The notes beneath the pieces are model-generated. The model was not told the origin of the DNA. It did not search any database and saw only the letters and a list, made by a program, of their open reading frames with translations. From assembly GCA_048463395.1 (NCBI GenBank), contig DBFWPL010000011.1, forward strand, positions 1 to 44,727: 44,727 nt of DNA. The letters run 5' to 3'. Source of the stretch: JAGAJR01 sp048463395 (GTDB lineage Bacteria; Pseudomonadota; Alphaproteobacteria; RF32; CAG-239). Numbering within the stretch: the stretch's first letter is position 1; the number at the start of each line of letters is the position of its first letter. Shown one piece after another: positions 15,423 to 23,741 of this stretch. Both the position numbers and the translations under genes were made by a program.

Positions 15423-16093
15423 AACAGCAAATTGAGCACATAGTCAAAATTTTTAGCCGTCAGCGTTCTGATAAGTTTCTGATAAACAAACACACCGTCC
15501 CAACCTCGACTGTTAAAAGCGAGCATACACCCGATTGCCCATAAATTTGCCCCCGGCAAAAACATCCAACAGAACCTATAGGAAACTTTAGGTAAGTCGG
15601 TCTGTTTTTCGTGTATCTGCGAAGAAACCGTATCAACATGATAACCGATAAAATATCCCATAACCCCGTTTAAAATCAAATTCATCGGAGCAAAACGGGT
15701 ATAAAACGATATCGCCAACATAACAAAAAAGCCAAACAGCGGAAAAAAATACGGTGCAATGATAATCAGCCAGTTTCCTTCACCTTCAAATCCCATGGAA
15801 CCGCCGGAATTATCATCCGCCACGCGAATATGTTTGATTTTATGCAGCGTCAGCAATGCAAAGAAACTGTGCGTACACTCGTGGGCGATAATCTGCATGC
15901 TGGTTTTAACCGAAGCGTCCGCCATACCTCTCGCCATAAAAAACAAAAAGAACCCCAAGCCCAAGGAAATAAACCTGGCCGACATAAATTGAAAATACGA
16001 CAAAGACTGGATATAAGCCGGAATAGACACTAACATATACAAGGCAACCGGCCACTTAAACAATTCCACCAAATTATCTAAAATTTTACTCAT
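15419..16093 (-). CDS. Putative membrane zinc metalloprotease with HExxH
   Basis: The protein has 224 residues, about six hydrophobic segments and the motif HECTH in IIAHECTHSFFALLTLH, matching HExxH of M50-type membrane proteases. A third metal ligand is not obvious; the Asp of GYHVDTVSSQ is one possibility. The 3' end overlaps ldcA by four bases in convergent orientation. It is of the same general type as the protein at 11029-11586, although the two share little sequence. Substrate unknown. Confidence 0.6.
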   Translation of the reverse strand: MSKILDNLVELFKWPVALYMLVSIPAYIQSLSYFQFMSARFISLGLGFFLFFMARGMADASVKTSMQIIAHECTHSFFALLTLHKIKHIRVADDNSGGSMGFEGEGNWLIIIAPYFFPLFGFFVMLAISFYTRFAPMNLILNGVMGYFIGYHVDTVSSQIHEKQTDLPKVSYRFCWMFLPGANLWAIGCMLAFNSRGWDGVFVYQKLIRTLTAKNFDYVLNLLF

Positions 16094-16177
16094 TGTTTAC
16101 CCTCTTTGTATTAGGGTATACAATAAACCATAATGAAACAGAATTCATCAAATTTAACACAAATATTAACATTTGAC

Positions 16178-16206
16178 TTGTAAATATGAATAATTGTCTC
16201 TACAAT
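16178..16206 (+). promoter_or_regulatory. Candidate promoter of the gene at 16247
   Basis: TTGTAA (16178-16183), a 17-base spacer and TACAAT (16201-16206), followed by a 40-base leader. Confidence 0.5.
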
Positions 16207-16246
16207 GAATTTATTCAAAAATCAGGCTTAAAAGGAATTAAGAAAG

Positions 16247-16546
16247 ATGACGCCGGAAGAATTTGACACATTTGACTTTCTCATCAACGATGAAGATGAA
16301 GTAATGCTGCTTTTATACCAAAGAGACGGAGAACCAAACAATGCCCGTATTGAAATAGACGGAGACAACAAAACCGCCATCCTGTTTCGCAATGAAAATG
16401 ACAATATCATGCTCAAAGAAATTTCTCCGGACGTTTTTGACAGCCTTCAAGATGCGGATAAACTTCTGGTCTGCGAATTAAGCCGCGAGGAAAATGAAAC
16501 GGATACCAAAATCGTTTACGCTTATGAAGCAGAAATCAGCGATTAA
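16247..16546 (+). CDS. Small acidic protein of unknown function
   Basis: The protein has 99 residues and is strongly acidic (many Asp and Glu, including DEDEVMLLL and ELSREENETD). It has alternating strands such as EVMLLLY, NARIEI, KTAILF and KLLVCEL that suggest a small all-beta or alpha/beta fold. It has no signal or membrane segment. I recognise no family. AAGGAATTAAGAAAG precedes the ATG. It stands alone between a promoter and a strong terminator. Confidence 0.75.
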   Translation: MTPEEFDTFDFLINDEDEVMLLLYQRDGEPNNARIEIDGDNKTAILFRNENDNIMLKEISPDVFDSLQDADKLLVCELSREENETDTKIVYAYEAEISD

Positions 16547-16562
16547 AACTCAAGAACAACTT

Positions 16563-16595
16563 AATCCCCTCTTTTTACAAAGAGGGGATTTTTTG
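16563..16595 (+). terminator. Terminator of the small acidic protein gene
   Basis: A perfect 12-bp stem AATCCCCTCTTT/AAAGAGGGGATT with a TTAC loop, followed by a T-run. Confidence 0.88.
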
Positions 16596-16596
16596 T

Positions 16597-16649
16597 TAAT
16601 CACACACAATAACACTTTACACACACACCTATAGAGCTAAAGCCTATAT
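16597..16649 (+). repeat. CA-rich dispersed repeat, copy 2
   Basis: An intergenic CA-rich stretch runs into GAGCTAAAGCCTATAT. Bases 16621-16649 match 38-66 at 26 of 29 positions. Here it carries no ATG and no following cysteine-rich gene, so it may be a remnant or a non-coding element. Confidence 0.55.
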
Positions 16650-16702
16650 TAATAAGTATTATAGCACGAAAAATTTTCTCTGTACACCCGTTTTCTGTTC
16701 GG

Positions 16703-16736
16703 GAAAAACAAAGCCGGCATTTTTAAGACACCGGCT
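16703..16736 (-). terminator. Terminator of the kinase/EAL-like operon
   Basis: On the minus strand the stem AGCCGG/CCGGCT is followed by TTTGTTTTT, just after the stop of the gene at 16744. A second small hairpin (CCCG/CGGG) follows. Confidence 0.6.
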
Positions 16737-16743
16737 GTGCAAT

Positions 16744-18063
16744 TTATTTCTTTATGGAATATATCGTTTTTTTGGGCTGAGCTCCGAGAAGCCTTTGAAT
16801 ATAACGCCCCTGATATAAATTAATTCCGAGAGAGTTACCGACCTCCACCGCTTGCGGATCATCCACCCGGCATAAAATCATCTTCGCCCGTTCGGCTTTA
16901 TTGACATAATCGGTAAAATGCTTGTCTTCGGTAATCACATCCATAAAACTCGGATGCCAGATAATCTTAATCAAATCACTGCTCAAATGTTCTCTGTCGA
17001 TATATTTGAGCTTATCAACCGTTATCCCATCAATACAAATTTTATAACCGCGATATTGAGCAAATGTTTTTGCCAAAATAAACGCCTTAATATCACTGAA
17101 AATATCCACCAATTGCAGTTCCAAAACAATTGACGACCGCATGGAGGAGTTCATATTTTCATCAAATTCCAAAAATTCATCCGACAAAATCGTCGAAACA
17201 TTCAAATTCATACTGAAATTACTGGTAAACGACCCATCATCATGCTGACTGACACTCACCAGAACCCGCTTGTCCAAGGTCTCGGTCAAATGAAGAAACA
17301 GCCACGGATTAGCGGTTAAATCCACATCCGGAAGCAGCATATCCCTCAAATCGGCAATAGACACAAACACTTCATCAAACAACATCTGCGGCGGAGACTT
17401 TCCAATTACGGCACAAACAGACTGACGTCTTATCAGGCTGGAAAAATCCGTTTGAACTAAAGCCTTTTGAACTTTAGACAACATTGTCGGGGTCAAATCA
17501 CGACGAAACTTTCTAACACCGCCCATCTGGTTTTGACGTGCTGCCGACACACCTCCTCCGCTTTGAACAGACAAGCTTCCCTGCTGTTCCATGGAAGAAC
17601 CGACAATTTTCCTAAACTCGGAAGCTCCGCCGCTTAATTCAAAAAATTTCACAAACTCAATTTGTTCCAAATCCACCGCATTTCTCAAAAGCGGATCATC
17701 ATGAAACAAAAAACGCAGCTTGACCAAACACGCCAAAATCTCCTCTTTGGCACTACGGTTAAAAATAACCACGGCATCATCATTCGGCAGAGAAAATATT
17801 TCACCGCCGGACTTTTTAATAACATTTTCAAACGTCTCAATGACGGATTGCCGCTGCATTTGCCGAACCTTTGGATTCTGCAGTTTATGAATAAAAATAT
17901 ACAATGCCGAAAAACGGTCAATATCCTTATCCAAACGTGTCAGATAATCCCAAATCAACGTATCTTTCTTAATGGTAACATTTTCAGGTGCCTTGCCTGA
18001 ATTTCCTGAAGTCGTTATAACCGAAACCGGCTTTTTATCTGTGTTTTTAGAAAAGAAAAACAT
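16744..18063 (-). CDS. Degenerate GGDEF-EAL-like signalling protein, paralogue 2
   Basis: The protein has 439 residues and is soluble. The first 55 residues look disordered. Residues 60-150 resemble a GGDEF fold whose signature has decayed (LPNDDAVVIF in place of GGDEF). Residues 215-420 resemble an EAL phosphodiesterase fold: LELQLVDIF sits where catalytic E-x-L stands, CIDGITVDKL replaces DDFG, and IKIIWHPSF replaces the KID region. The metal-binding Asp and Glu are not kept, so enzyme activity is unlikely; a binding or scaffold role is inferred. It lies seven bases after a paralogue with the same layout and is the last gene of the operon that begins with a histidine kinase. Confidence 0.65.
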   Translation of the reverse strand: MFFFSKNTDKKPVSVITTSGNSGKAPENVTIKKDTLIWDYLTRLDKDIDRFSALYIFIHKLQNPKVRQMQRQSVIETFENVIKKSGGEIFSLPNDDAVVIFNRSAKEEILACLVKLRFLFHDDPLLRNAVDLEQIEFVKFFELSGGASEFRKIVGSSMEQQGSLSVQSGGGVSAARQNQMGGVRKFRRDLTPTMLSKVQKALVQTDFSSLIRRQSVCAVIGKSPPQMLFDEVFVSIADLRDMLLPDVDLTANPWLFLHLTETLDKRVLVSVSQHDDGSFTSNFSMNLNVSTILSDEFLEFDENMNSSMRSSIVLELQLVDIFSDIKAFILAKTFAQYRGYKICIDGITVDKLKYIDREHLSSDLIKIIWHPSFMDVITEDKHFTDYVNKAERAKMILCRVDDPQAVEVGNSLGINLYQGRYIQRLLGAQPKKTIYSIKK

Positions 18064-18070
18064 TTCGACC

Positions 18071-19354
18071 TCACAACAAATCTTCTAATATTTCCGGATG
18101 TTGACACTCGTCTTTAAAAGCCCCGAGCAACAATCTTCTGCGTTTCAAGCACTCCAGAGAAGTGCAGATTTTGGCATTTGGGCAACGATTTTTTATCATC
18201 GCGACTTCCACATCATCCATAATCGGCCCCTGAAACGCCGTAATACCATATTTTATACCCCATTTCAGGGCTTTGTCCGTTTCGCATTTTGCCAGAATAA
18301 CGTTTTCCCGCCCCATATCGGTAATAATCTGTTTGAGTTCCTCATTTTCCAAATCATATTCCATAAGCGGTTCCCAGAAGATTTTTATAAAATCAGGATC
18401 CAGATTTTTCAAATTCAGCATTTTCAGTGAAGACGGACTTAAACCGTCAATCAACAGCTTATGACCGCCTTTTCTCAAAATTTCCTTTGCCTCAAAATAC
18501 AACGGCAAATTATTGAAAACATCCATCGGCTGCACTTCGACAATAACCTTTTGCCCGTCTTTCAAAAAGTTTTTGGCAAAGTTAACAAATTCGCGGGAAA
18601 ACACGGAAGACAAATTCAGATTAATGCTGATTTCGGAAGGCCATTTGGACAGGTTAGCGGCAAAAAAAGCGGATAAAGTTTTTTTATCCAAAGCCTGCGT
18701 CAAATATAAAAACAGCCAGCGATTGGCAACCAAGTCCAATTGCTCGTCAAACTGACGGCTCAAATCTTTAACCGCCACAAAAAACTCCTGAAACAAAACG
18801 CTGAATTTTCCGCCGCCCTTAATCCGCACCACACTCTGACGTTTGACAATTTCCGCCACATCAAAATCATCAAGGCGGGCAATGACATTTTCTATCTCAT
18901 CGGCTTCGACCGCTCGTTTAATCGGAACATACTCCTGAACATCTTCCCGCTCAGAAGTTCTCATCATTTTTTCGATATATTCATAAAACTTGGAAAAACA
19001 TTCCGGAAATTCATAAACGACGGCAAACTCGCTGTTTTCTCCAGAGTGGACAATCGGATCGGAAGACAGGCCTTCCCGAAGCTGCTTAACGGCAACATCA
19101 ACTGTTCCCTGAGTAATATCCCTGCCCAGAATAACAAAATCCCCGTTAGAAAGGATGAAAAACGAACCTTTGGTTGTTCCCACCACACTGTCAAACAGCT
19201 TGGCAAAAATCTTTACAAATTCCGGATGACGGTGTTTGGGCTTCAGTTTGGAAATATTCACATATAAAACGGCATACCCCATAGAATTCTTAGCAATTCT
19301 ATCAAGTGCACTAAGCAAATATTTTTCAGACGCCATACTTTGCTGTTTAGCCAT
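18071..19354 (-). CDS. Degenerate GGDEF-EAL-like signalling protein, paralogue 1
   Basis: The protein has 427 residues. Residues 10-110 resemble a GGDEF fold (GYAVLYVNISKLK, then SFFILSNGDFVILGRDI where GGDEF would stand). Residues 180-400 resemble an EAL barrel: VIVEVQPMDVF, LLIDGLSPSSLKML in place of DDFG, and PDFIKIFWEPLM in place of the KID motif. Both catalytic sites look lost. It is clearly related to the next gene over the whole length, which points to tandem duplication before or after decay. Cysteines near the C-terminus (CPNAKICTSLECLKRR) are specific to this copy. It could bind c-di-GMP or a partner protein. Confidence 0.65.
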   Translation of the reverse strand: MAKQQSMASEKYLLSALDRIAKNSMGYAVLYVNISKLKPKHRHPEFVKIFAKLFDSVVGTTKGSFFILSNGDFVILGRDITQGTVDVAVKQLREGLSSDPIVHSGENSEFAVVYEFPECFSKFYEYIEKMMRTSEREDVQEYVPIKRAVEADEIENVIARLDDFDVAEIVKRQSVVRIKGGGKFSVLFQEFFVAVKDLSRQFDEQLDLVANRWLFLYLTQALDKKTLSAFFAANLSKWPSEISINLNLSSVFSREFVNFAKNFLKDGQKVIVEVQPMDVFNNLPLYFEAKEILRKGGHKLLIDGLSPSSLKMLNLKNLDPDFIKIFWEPLMEYDLENEELKQIITDMGRENVILAKCETDKALKWGIKYGITAFQGPIMDDVEVAMIKNRCPNAKICTSLECLKRRRLLLGAFKDECQHPEILEDLL

Positions 19355-19423
19355 TTTACCGTAACTGTTCCATTGGTTAAGTCATTTAGATGATAACTCT
19401 TCCTTCAGATTATATCAAGTTCA

Positions 19424-21541
19424 TTACTTTTTTGCTAACAGCATTGCCAGTTTTTCAACAACGTCAGCGGCAGCATAAGGCTTATTAATAAACTCAATAT
19501 TCTTGTTTTTTTCCACCAAATCATTAATCTGGGCATCTCTGGTATAACCGCTCATAAAGACCACTTTAATATCCGGATTGATTTTCTTCAACTCATGATA
19601 CACGTCCACACCGCTCTTGCCCGGCATAATAACGTCAAGCATGACCAAATCCACTCCCGGCGTATTCTGATACGTCCCCACGGCCTTAAGAGAATCATTA
19701 ACGGCAACAACGTCAGAACCCGCTGCTTTCAAAATATCTCCAAGCAGTTCCAAGAGGATTTTTTCATCATCGACAACTAAAACCTTAGCCTTCAGTTTTC
19801 CTGTTTTTTTCCGCTGTACCGTTTTTTTCGCCTTACTTTCGGTAATCGGAAAATAGATATGGAAAGCCGTCCCTTTTGAACGATTTCTGACCTGAATACT
19901 GCCTTTATGTTCTCCGACAATACCATAGACGGCGGATAATCCCAATCCTGTCCCTTTTCCGACCTCTTTTGTCGTAAAAAACGGTTCAAAAATCTTATGG
20001 ATAATATCCTTGTCAATTCCTATTCCGGTATCTTTAACCACCAATTCAAAATATTCGCCTTCCGGAACCCTCAGCAACAAACGAGAAATATCTTTTTTAC
20101 AAAGAAACTTATTTTTGGTTTCAACAGTCAATACTCCTCCGTCAGGCATAGCATCTTTGGCATTAAAACCAAGGTTTAAAATCATGCTTTGCAACAAATC
20201 CCTGTTTCCTGAGACACAATGTTTTTTTGCCTGAAGATCTTGTTTGATAACAACTTTTTTACTGATACCGTGTTCCAAAAGATAGAGGCTTTCCTGAACA
20301 CATTCGTGCATATCCGTTACTTCAAATTCCTTCTTTTTATCTCTGGCAAACAACAGCAACTGAGAAGTCAAATGCGAAGCTCTGGCACAAGCGTTAAGAA
20401 TAATATCGGCATATTTATTCAGGGCATGATTTTTTCCCAAACGAGTTTCCAAACATTCTGCGGCACCATTAATTCCCGCCAGCATATTATTAAAATCATG
20501 AGCCACTCCGCCGGCCAGCCGTCCGATGGATTCCAGTTTCTGCATCTGGTGCAGCTGCTGAGCCATTGCCGCTTTTTCTTTCAACACGAAGTTTTTCTGC
20601 CGTAATTTTAGGTAACGGTACACCACAACGGCAATAACCGTAACCAAAATTCCCAACAGCCACAAAAGTCCCTGACGATACGGGAATGGATCCATGGCAT
20701 TTTCATATTCACTGTTTATCCATCGTTGCTTTATTTCCGCTCTGTGAACCGGTGTAATTTTTCTCAAAATCTGATTCACGATATCCACAAACGGGGCATT
20801 TTCTTTTACGGTTCCGAAACCAAAACTATACGTTGTTCCGGTTACGGGAGCCACAAAAGAAACATTTTTCAAACGAAACTTTTCAATAATAAATTTTGCA
20901 TTAAAAATATCCCCGACATAAAAATTATAAATTCCGCGGTTAACATCACGAATAGCATCCGAAATACTGTCATAAGCAACCCAATTGTGCTGATAGGCTT
21001 CACCAAGAGAAAGATAGGCAATCATATTTTTGACAACGGCGGTTTCCTCACCTTCAATATCTTTCAAATCATTAACCAAGACAGCTCTTCCGCTGCCAAA
21101 AATTCCCAATGAGGATGAGATATACGCATCTGAAAAAATCAACTCTCCGCCAAATAGATTGTCCCGAACCGCAAAAGGCAGAACATCCACCTCGCCCAAC
21201 TCCAGAAACCGATACATTTCTTCCCATGTCTCCGCCTCCACCGTTTCAAACATAATTCCGGTATTGGCGGAAATAATATCCGTATAACTGGATACAATCC
21301 CCCTGAACACTCCGTTTGGGGTAATATATTCATAAGGAGGGGCTGACTTCAGCACCCCGATTTTCACAGTTGCATGATCGTCAAGCCACTTTTTTTGTTC
21401 TTCAGAAAAATTCAGCCCGGAAAATCCGCTTTCATCCCAAACGCTTTCATCTGTCGTAACAATGACTTTCCCGACGTTGGCTCCGGCTCCTCCCGCAAAA
21501 ACAAACCAACTGCAGATAATGAGCATAATAACATTTTTCAC
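19424..21541 (-). CDS. Hybrid sensor histidine kinase with periplasmic solute-binding-type sensor
   Basis: I choose the GTG at 21541 because AAGGAG lies nine bases upstream and it gives a clean signal-like N-terminus (MKNVIMLIICSWFVFAGGAG). The protein then has 705 residues. In order they are a periplasmic SBP_bac_3-like domain (about 45-275, starting VKIGVLKSAPPYEYITPNG), one membrane helix (about 290-312), a HisKA domain with His at about 348 in GGVAHDFNNML, and an ATPase domain (LGFNAKDAMPDGG, VKDTGIGID, GKGTGLGLSAVYGIV). A receiver domain follows (KVLVVDDEK, phospho-Asp near 636 in MLDVIMPG). It should sense an amino-acid-like or similar solute and pass phosphate to its own receiver. No response regulator gene is next to it; two EAL-like genes follow 70 bases downstream. 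Confidence 0.9.
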   Translation of the reverse strand: MKNVIMLIICSWFVFAGGAGANVGKVIVTTDESVWDESGFSGLNFSEEQKKWLDDHATVKIGVLKSAPPYEYITPNGVFRGIVSSYTDIISANTGIMFETVEAETWEEMYRFLELGEVDVLPFAVRDNLFGGELIFSDAYISSSLGIFGSGRAVLVNDLKDIEGEETAVVKNMIAYLSLGEAYQHNWVAYDSISDAIRDVNRGIYNFYVGDIFNAKFIIEKFRLKNVSFVAPVTGTTYSFGFGTVKENAPFVDIVNQILRKITPVHRAEIKQRWINSEYENAMDPFPYRQGLLWLLGILVTVIAVVVYRYLKLRQKNFVLKEKAAMAQQLHQMQKLESIGRLAGGVAHDFNNMLAGINGAAECLETRLGKNHALNKYADIILNACARASHLTSQLLLFARDKKKEFEVTDMHECVQESLYLLEHGISKKVVIKQDLQAKKHCVSGNRDLLQSMILNLGFNAKDAMPDGGVLTVETKNKFLCKKDISRLLLRVPEGEYFELVVKDTGIGIDKDIIHKIFEPFFTTKEVGKGTGLGLSAVYGIVGEHKGSIQVRNRSKGTAFHIYFPITESKAKKTVQRKKTGKLKAKVLVVDDEKILLELLGDILKAAGSDVVAVNDSLKAVGTYQNTPGVDLVMLDVIMPGKSGVDVYHELKKINPDIKVVFMSGYTRDAQINDLVEKNKNIEFINKPYAAADVVEKLAMLLAKK

Positions 21542-21643
21542 GGTTTTATTCTCCTTTTGCAAACAAAAATTGCCTGTGGACATCTTGCCACAGCTGCTCA
21601 AGAAACTCAAGCTAAACTATATGACCATAACCGAAAAATAAGA

Positions 21644-21672
21644 TTGCCTTTTTGAAACCGCAACGATATAAT
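21644..21672 (+). promoter_or_regulatory. Candidate promoter of the hydrogenase operon
   Basis: TTGCCT (21644-21649), a 17-base spacer and a perfect TATAAT (21667-21672). The start point would be about 35 bases before the first gene. Confidence 0.6.
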
Positions 21673-21714
21673 TTAAACCTGTCTTATCTTAAATAAAGAA
21701 GGAGATTTGTCTTT

Positions 21715-21963
21715 ATGGGCACAACAATTAAAGTATGCATGGGAAGCTCCTGCTTTGCCAGAGGAAACGCCAAAAACCTTCAATTAATTCAAAAATACCT
21801 TGACGACAACAATCTTGACGGAGAAATAGAACTGACCGGACTGAGATGTTGCGACAAATGTGCCAAAGGCCCCAATATCACCATAGATCAGGAAGAATAC
21901 AACAACATTGATCAGGGAACGCTCCTTGATATTTTGGATAAACATTTTAAGTACAAGGAATAA
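21715..21963 (+). CDS. Thioredoxin-like [2Fe-2S] protein (NuoE/HydC-like)
   Basis: The protein has 82 residues. Cysteines in CMGSSC near the N-terminus and LRCCDKC in the middle form the four-Cys [2Fe-2S] site of the thioredoxin-like ferredoxin family, also found in NuoE and in HydC of electron-bifurcating hydrogenases. It is probably an electron carrier or subunit for the HydS-type protein encoded six bases downstream. AAGGAG precedes the ATG at a workable distance. It is the first gene of the operon. Confidence 0.88.
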   Translation: MGTTIKVCMGSSCFARGNAKNLQLIQKYLDDNNLDGEIELTGLRCCDKCAKGPNITIDQEEYNNIDQGTLLDILDKHFKYKE

Positions 21964-21968
21964 CCTGA

Positions 21969-23741
21969 ATGTCTAACCGGGAATATCCTCTTTATACCAT
22001 AAAAAATAATTGCCAGGACTGTTATAAATGCGTCCGCCGCTGCCCTGTAAAAGCCATTAAAATTGAAGACAGCTCTGCCATGATTGTTCCGGATTTGTGC
22101 ATTGCCTGCGGCACCTGCTACCGTGTCTGTCCGGCCAAAGCCAAGCAGCCCCGCAACGATTTGACCAGAGCAAAACATCTGGTACAATCGGGGAAAGAAG
22201 TTTATGTTTCCCTCGCTCCGTCATGGATTACCGAATTTGAAGAATACAGCGAAGCACAAATAATCGCAGCCTTACGCCGCTTAGGTTTCAAAGGTGTCAG
22301 TGAAACGGCCCTCGGAGCGGAAGAAGTCTCTTCCAATATTGCAAAACTGCTTGAAAGCAATGAAAAAGGCCTGTTTATTTCTACCGCCTGCCCTGCTGTT
22401 GTGGAATATATCAACAAATACCATCCCGAACACACCAAAAACTTAACGCCTTTCACTTCACCGCTGTTGGCTCATTGCACATTACTGAAAGAGAAGTTCG
22501 GAAAAGACATTGAAGTCGTCTTTATCGGGCCTTGCATCGCCAAAAAACTGGAAGCCGATAAACATCCTGATTTGCTGAGCCTCAGCTTGAGTTTTACCGA
22601 TTTAAAGAACTGGCTGAAAGAAGAAAATATCGACCTGAAAGAAATCAGGACCAGTGTCTTTGACAAATTTATTCTGCAAAAAGCCGAAGAAGGCACAGCC
22701 TACCCGATAGAAGGCGGAATGATAGAAACACTCCGTCCTTACGCTTCTGCCGGAAAAGCTTATCTGATGCAGGCAACCGGAATAAACAATATCAAAAGAG
22801 AACTTTCCAACATCCGGGCAGAAGATTTTAACCGACCTGTTTTCATAGAATGTCTGGCCTGCGAAGGCGGCTGCGTCAACGGACCGTGCACACATAATAA
22901 AAAATCCGGCCTTGAAAAACGAATAAACATTCTGGAAAAAGCAGAATTCGGAACCGAAGCCGGAAAAAGAACCCCGAGCGTCGACATTTCTCTCGACTAT
23001 AATACCGATCATATTGAAAATAAAAGCTACGACGAGACCGATATTAAAAACATTCTCGCTCAAATCGGAAAATATACGATTGAAGACGAAATAAACTGCG
23101 GCGGCTGCGGATATGATACCTGCCGCAACTTTGCCAAAGCTCTTCTGGAAGGTAAGGCCGAACCGGAAATGTGCGTATCCCACATGAAACACCAGGCACA
23201 AAGAAAAGCCAACGCGTTGCTGAGATGCATTCCGTCTCCGATTGTCATCGCCAATGCAAAACTCAACATTCTGGAATACAACGACAAATTCGTTGAAACC
23301 TTCTGGAACGAAGAAGAACACGCCGACATTTACAATAAAGAAGACCTTCGTGGGGCCAACTTAAGAGACTTCATCAACTTCACCAACCTGTTCTCCGCAT
23401 CATTGGATTTGGAACAGGATATTCACCGTGAACACGTCCGTTTTGACAATAAACTGTTTGACGTTGTTGTTTTTAATATTGATAAAAAACAAATTGTCGG
23501 CGGCATTATTGAAGATGTAACCAATGTGGAGATGAAAAAAGAACAAATCGCAGAAAAAGCCAAAGAAGTCATCCATAAGAACCTCGCCACCGTACAGCAG
23601 ATTGCCTGCACTCTGGGAGAACACATGGCCGAAACGGAAGTCTTGCTGCGTTCCATCGCCCACGATTTTTCTCCTGACAATGAAGAAGGCGAAAACAATT
23701 CCGTCATCATCCGAACCAACTCTAACAAAAGAGAATATTAA
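21969..23741 (+). CDS. HydS-type (group C) putative sensory [FeFe] hydrogenase with PAS domain
   Basis: The protein has 590 residues. Residues 15-61 hold two [4Fe-4S] motifs (CQDCYKCVRRCP, CIACGTCYRVCP). The H-cluster domain follows with L1 TACPA (139-143), L2 GPCIAKKLE (Cys189) and L3 ECLACEGGCVNGPC (Cys295, 298, 302, 307). Then come a CGGCGYDTC Fe-S domain (377-402) and a PAS domain (about 420-530). Catalytic enzymes have TSCCP at L1, where the first Cys hands over protons. Here it is Ala140, as is usual in the PAS-bearing group C proteins thought to sense H2. The stop overlaps the next ATG. Sensing, not bulk H2 turnover, is the likely job. Confidence 0.9.
   Translation: MSNREYPLYTIKNNCQDCYKCVRRCPVKAIKIEDSSAMIVPDLCIACGTCYRVCPAKAKQPRNDLTRAKHLVQSGKEVYVSLAPSWITEFEEYSEAQIIAALRRLGFKGVSETALGAEEVSSNIAKLLESNEKGLFISTACPAVVEYINKYHPEHTKNLTPFTSPLLAHCTLLKEKFGKDIEVVFIGPCIAKKLEADKHPDLLSLSLSFTDLKNWLKEENIDLKEIRTSVFDKFILQKAEEGTAYPIEGGMIETLRPYASAGKAYLMQATGINNIKRELSNIRAEDFNRPVFIECLACEGGCVNGPCTHNKKSGLEKRINILEKAEFGTEAGKRTPSVDISLDYNTDHIENKSYDETDIKNILAQIGKYTIEDEINCGGCGYDTCRNFAKALLEGKAEPEMCVSHMKHQAQRKANALLRCIPSPIVIANAKLNILEYNDKFVETFWNEEEHADIYNKEDLRGANLRDFINFTNLFSASLDLEQDIHREHVRFDNKLFDVVVFNIDKKQIVGGIIEDVTNVEMKKEQIAEKAKEVIHKNLATVQQIACTLGEHMAETEVLLRSIAHDFSPDNEEGENNSVIIRTNSNKREY

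Noticed and set aside
16744..19354. Active c-di-GMP cyclase or phosphodiesterase activity.
   Set aside because: Neither GGDEF nor the EAL, DDFG and KID-type residues are kept in either protein.
21969..23741. Calling the PAS-containing hydrogenase homologue a normal H2-producing enzyme.
   Set aside because: The L1 proton-relay Cys is Ala and the domain layout (Fe-S domain, PAS, phosphatase neighbour) fits the sensory group.
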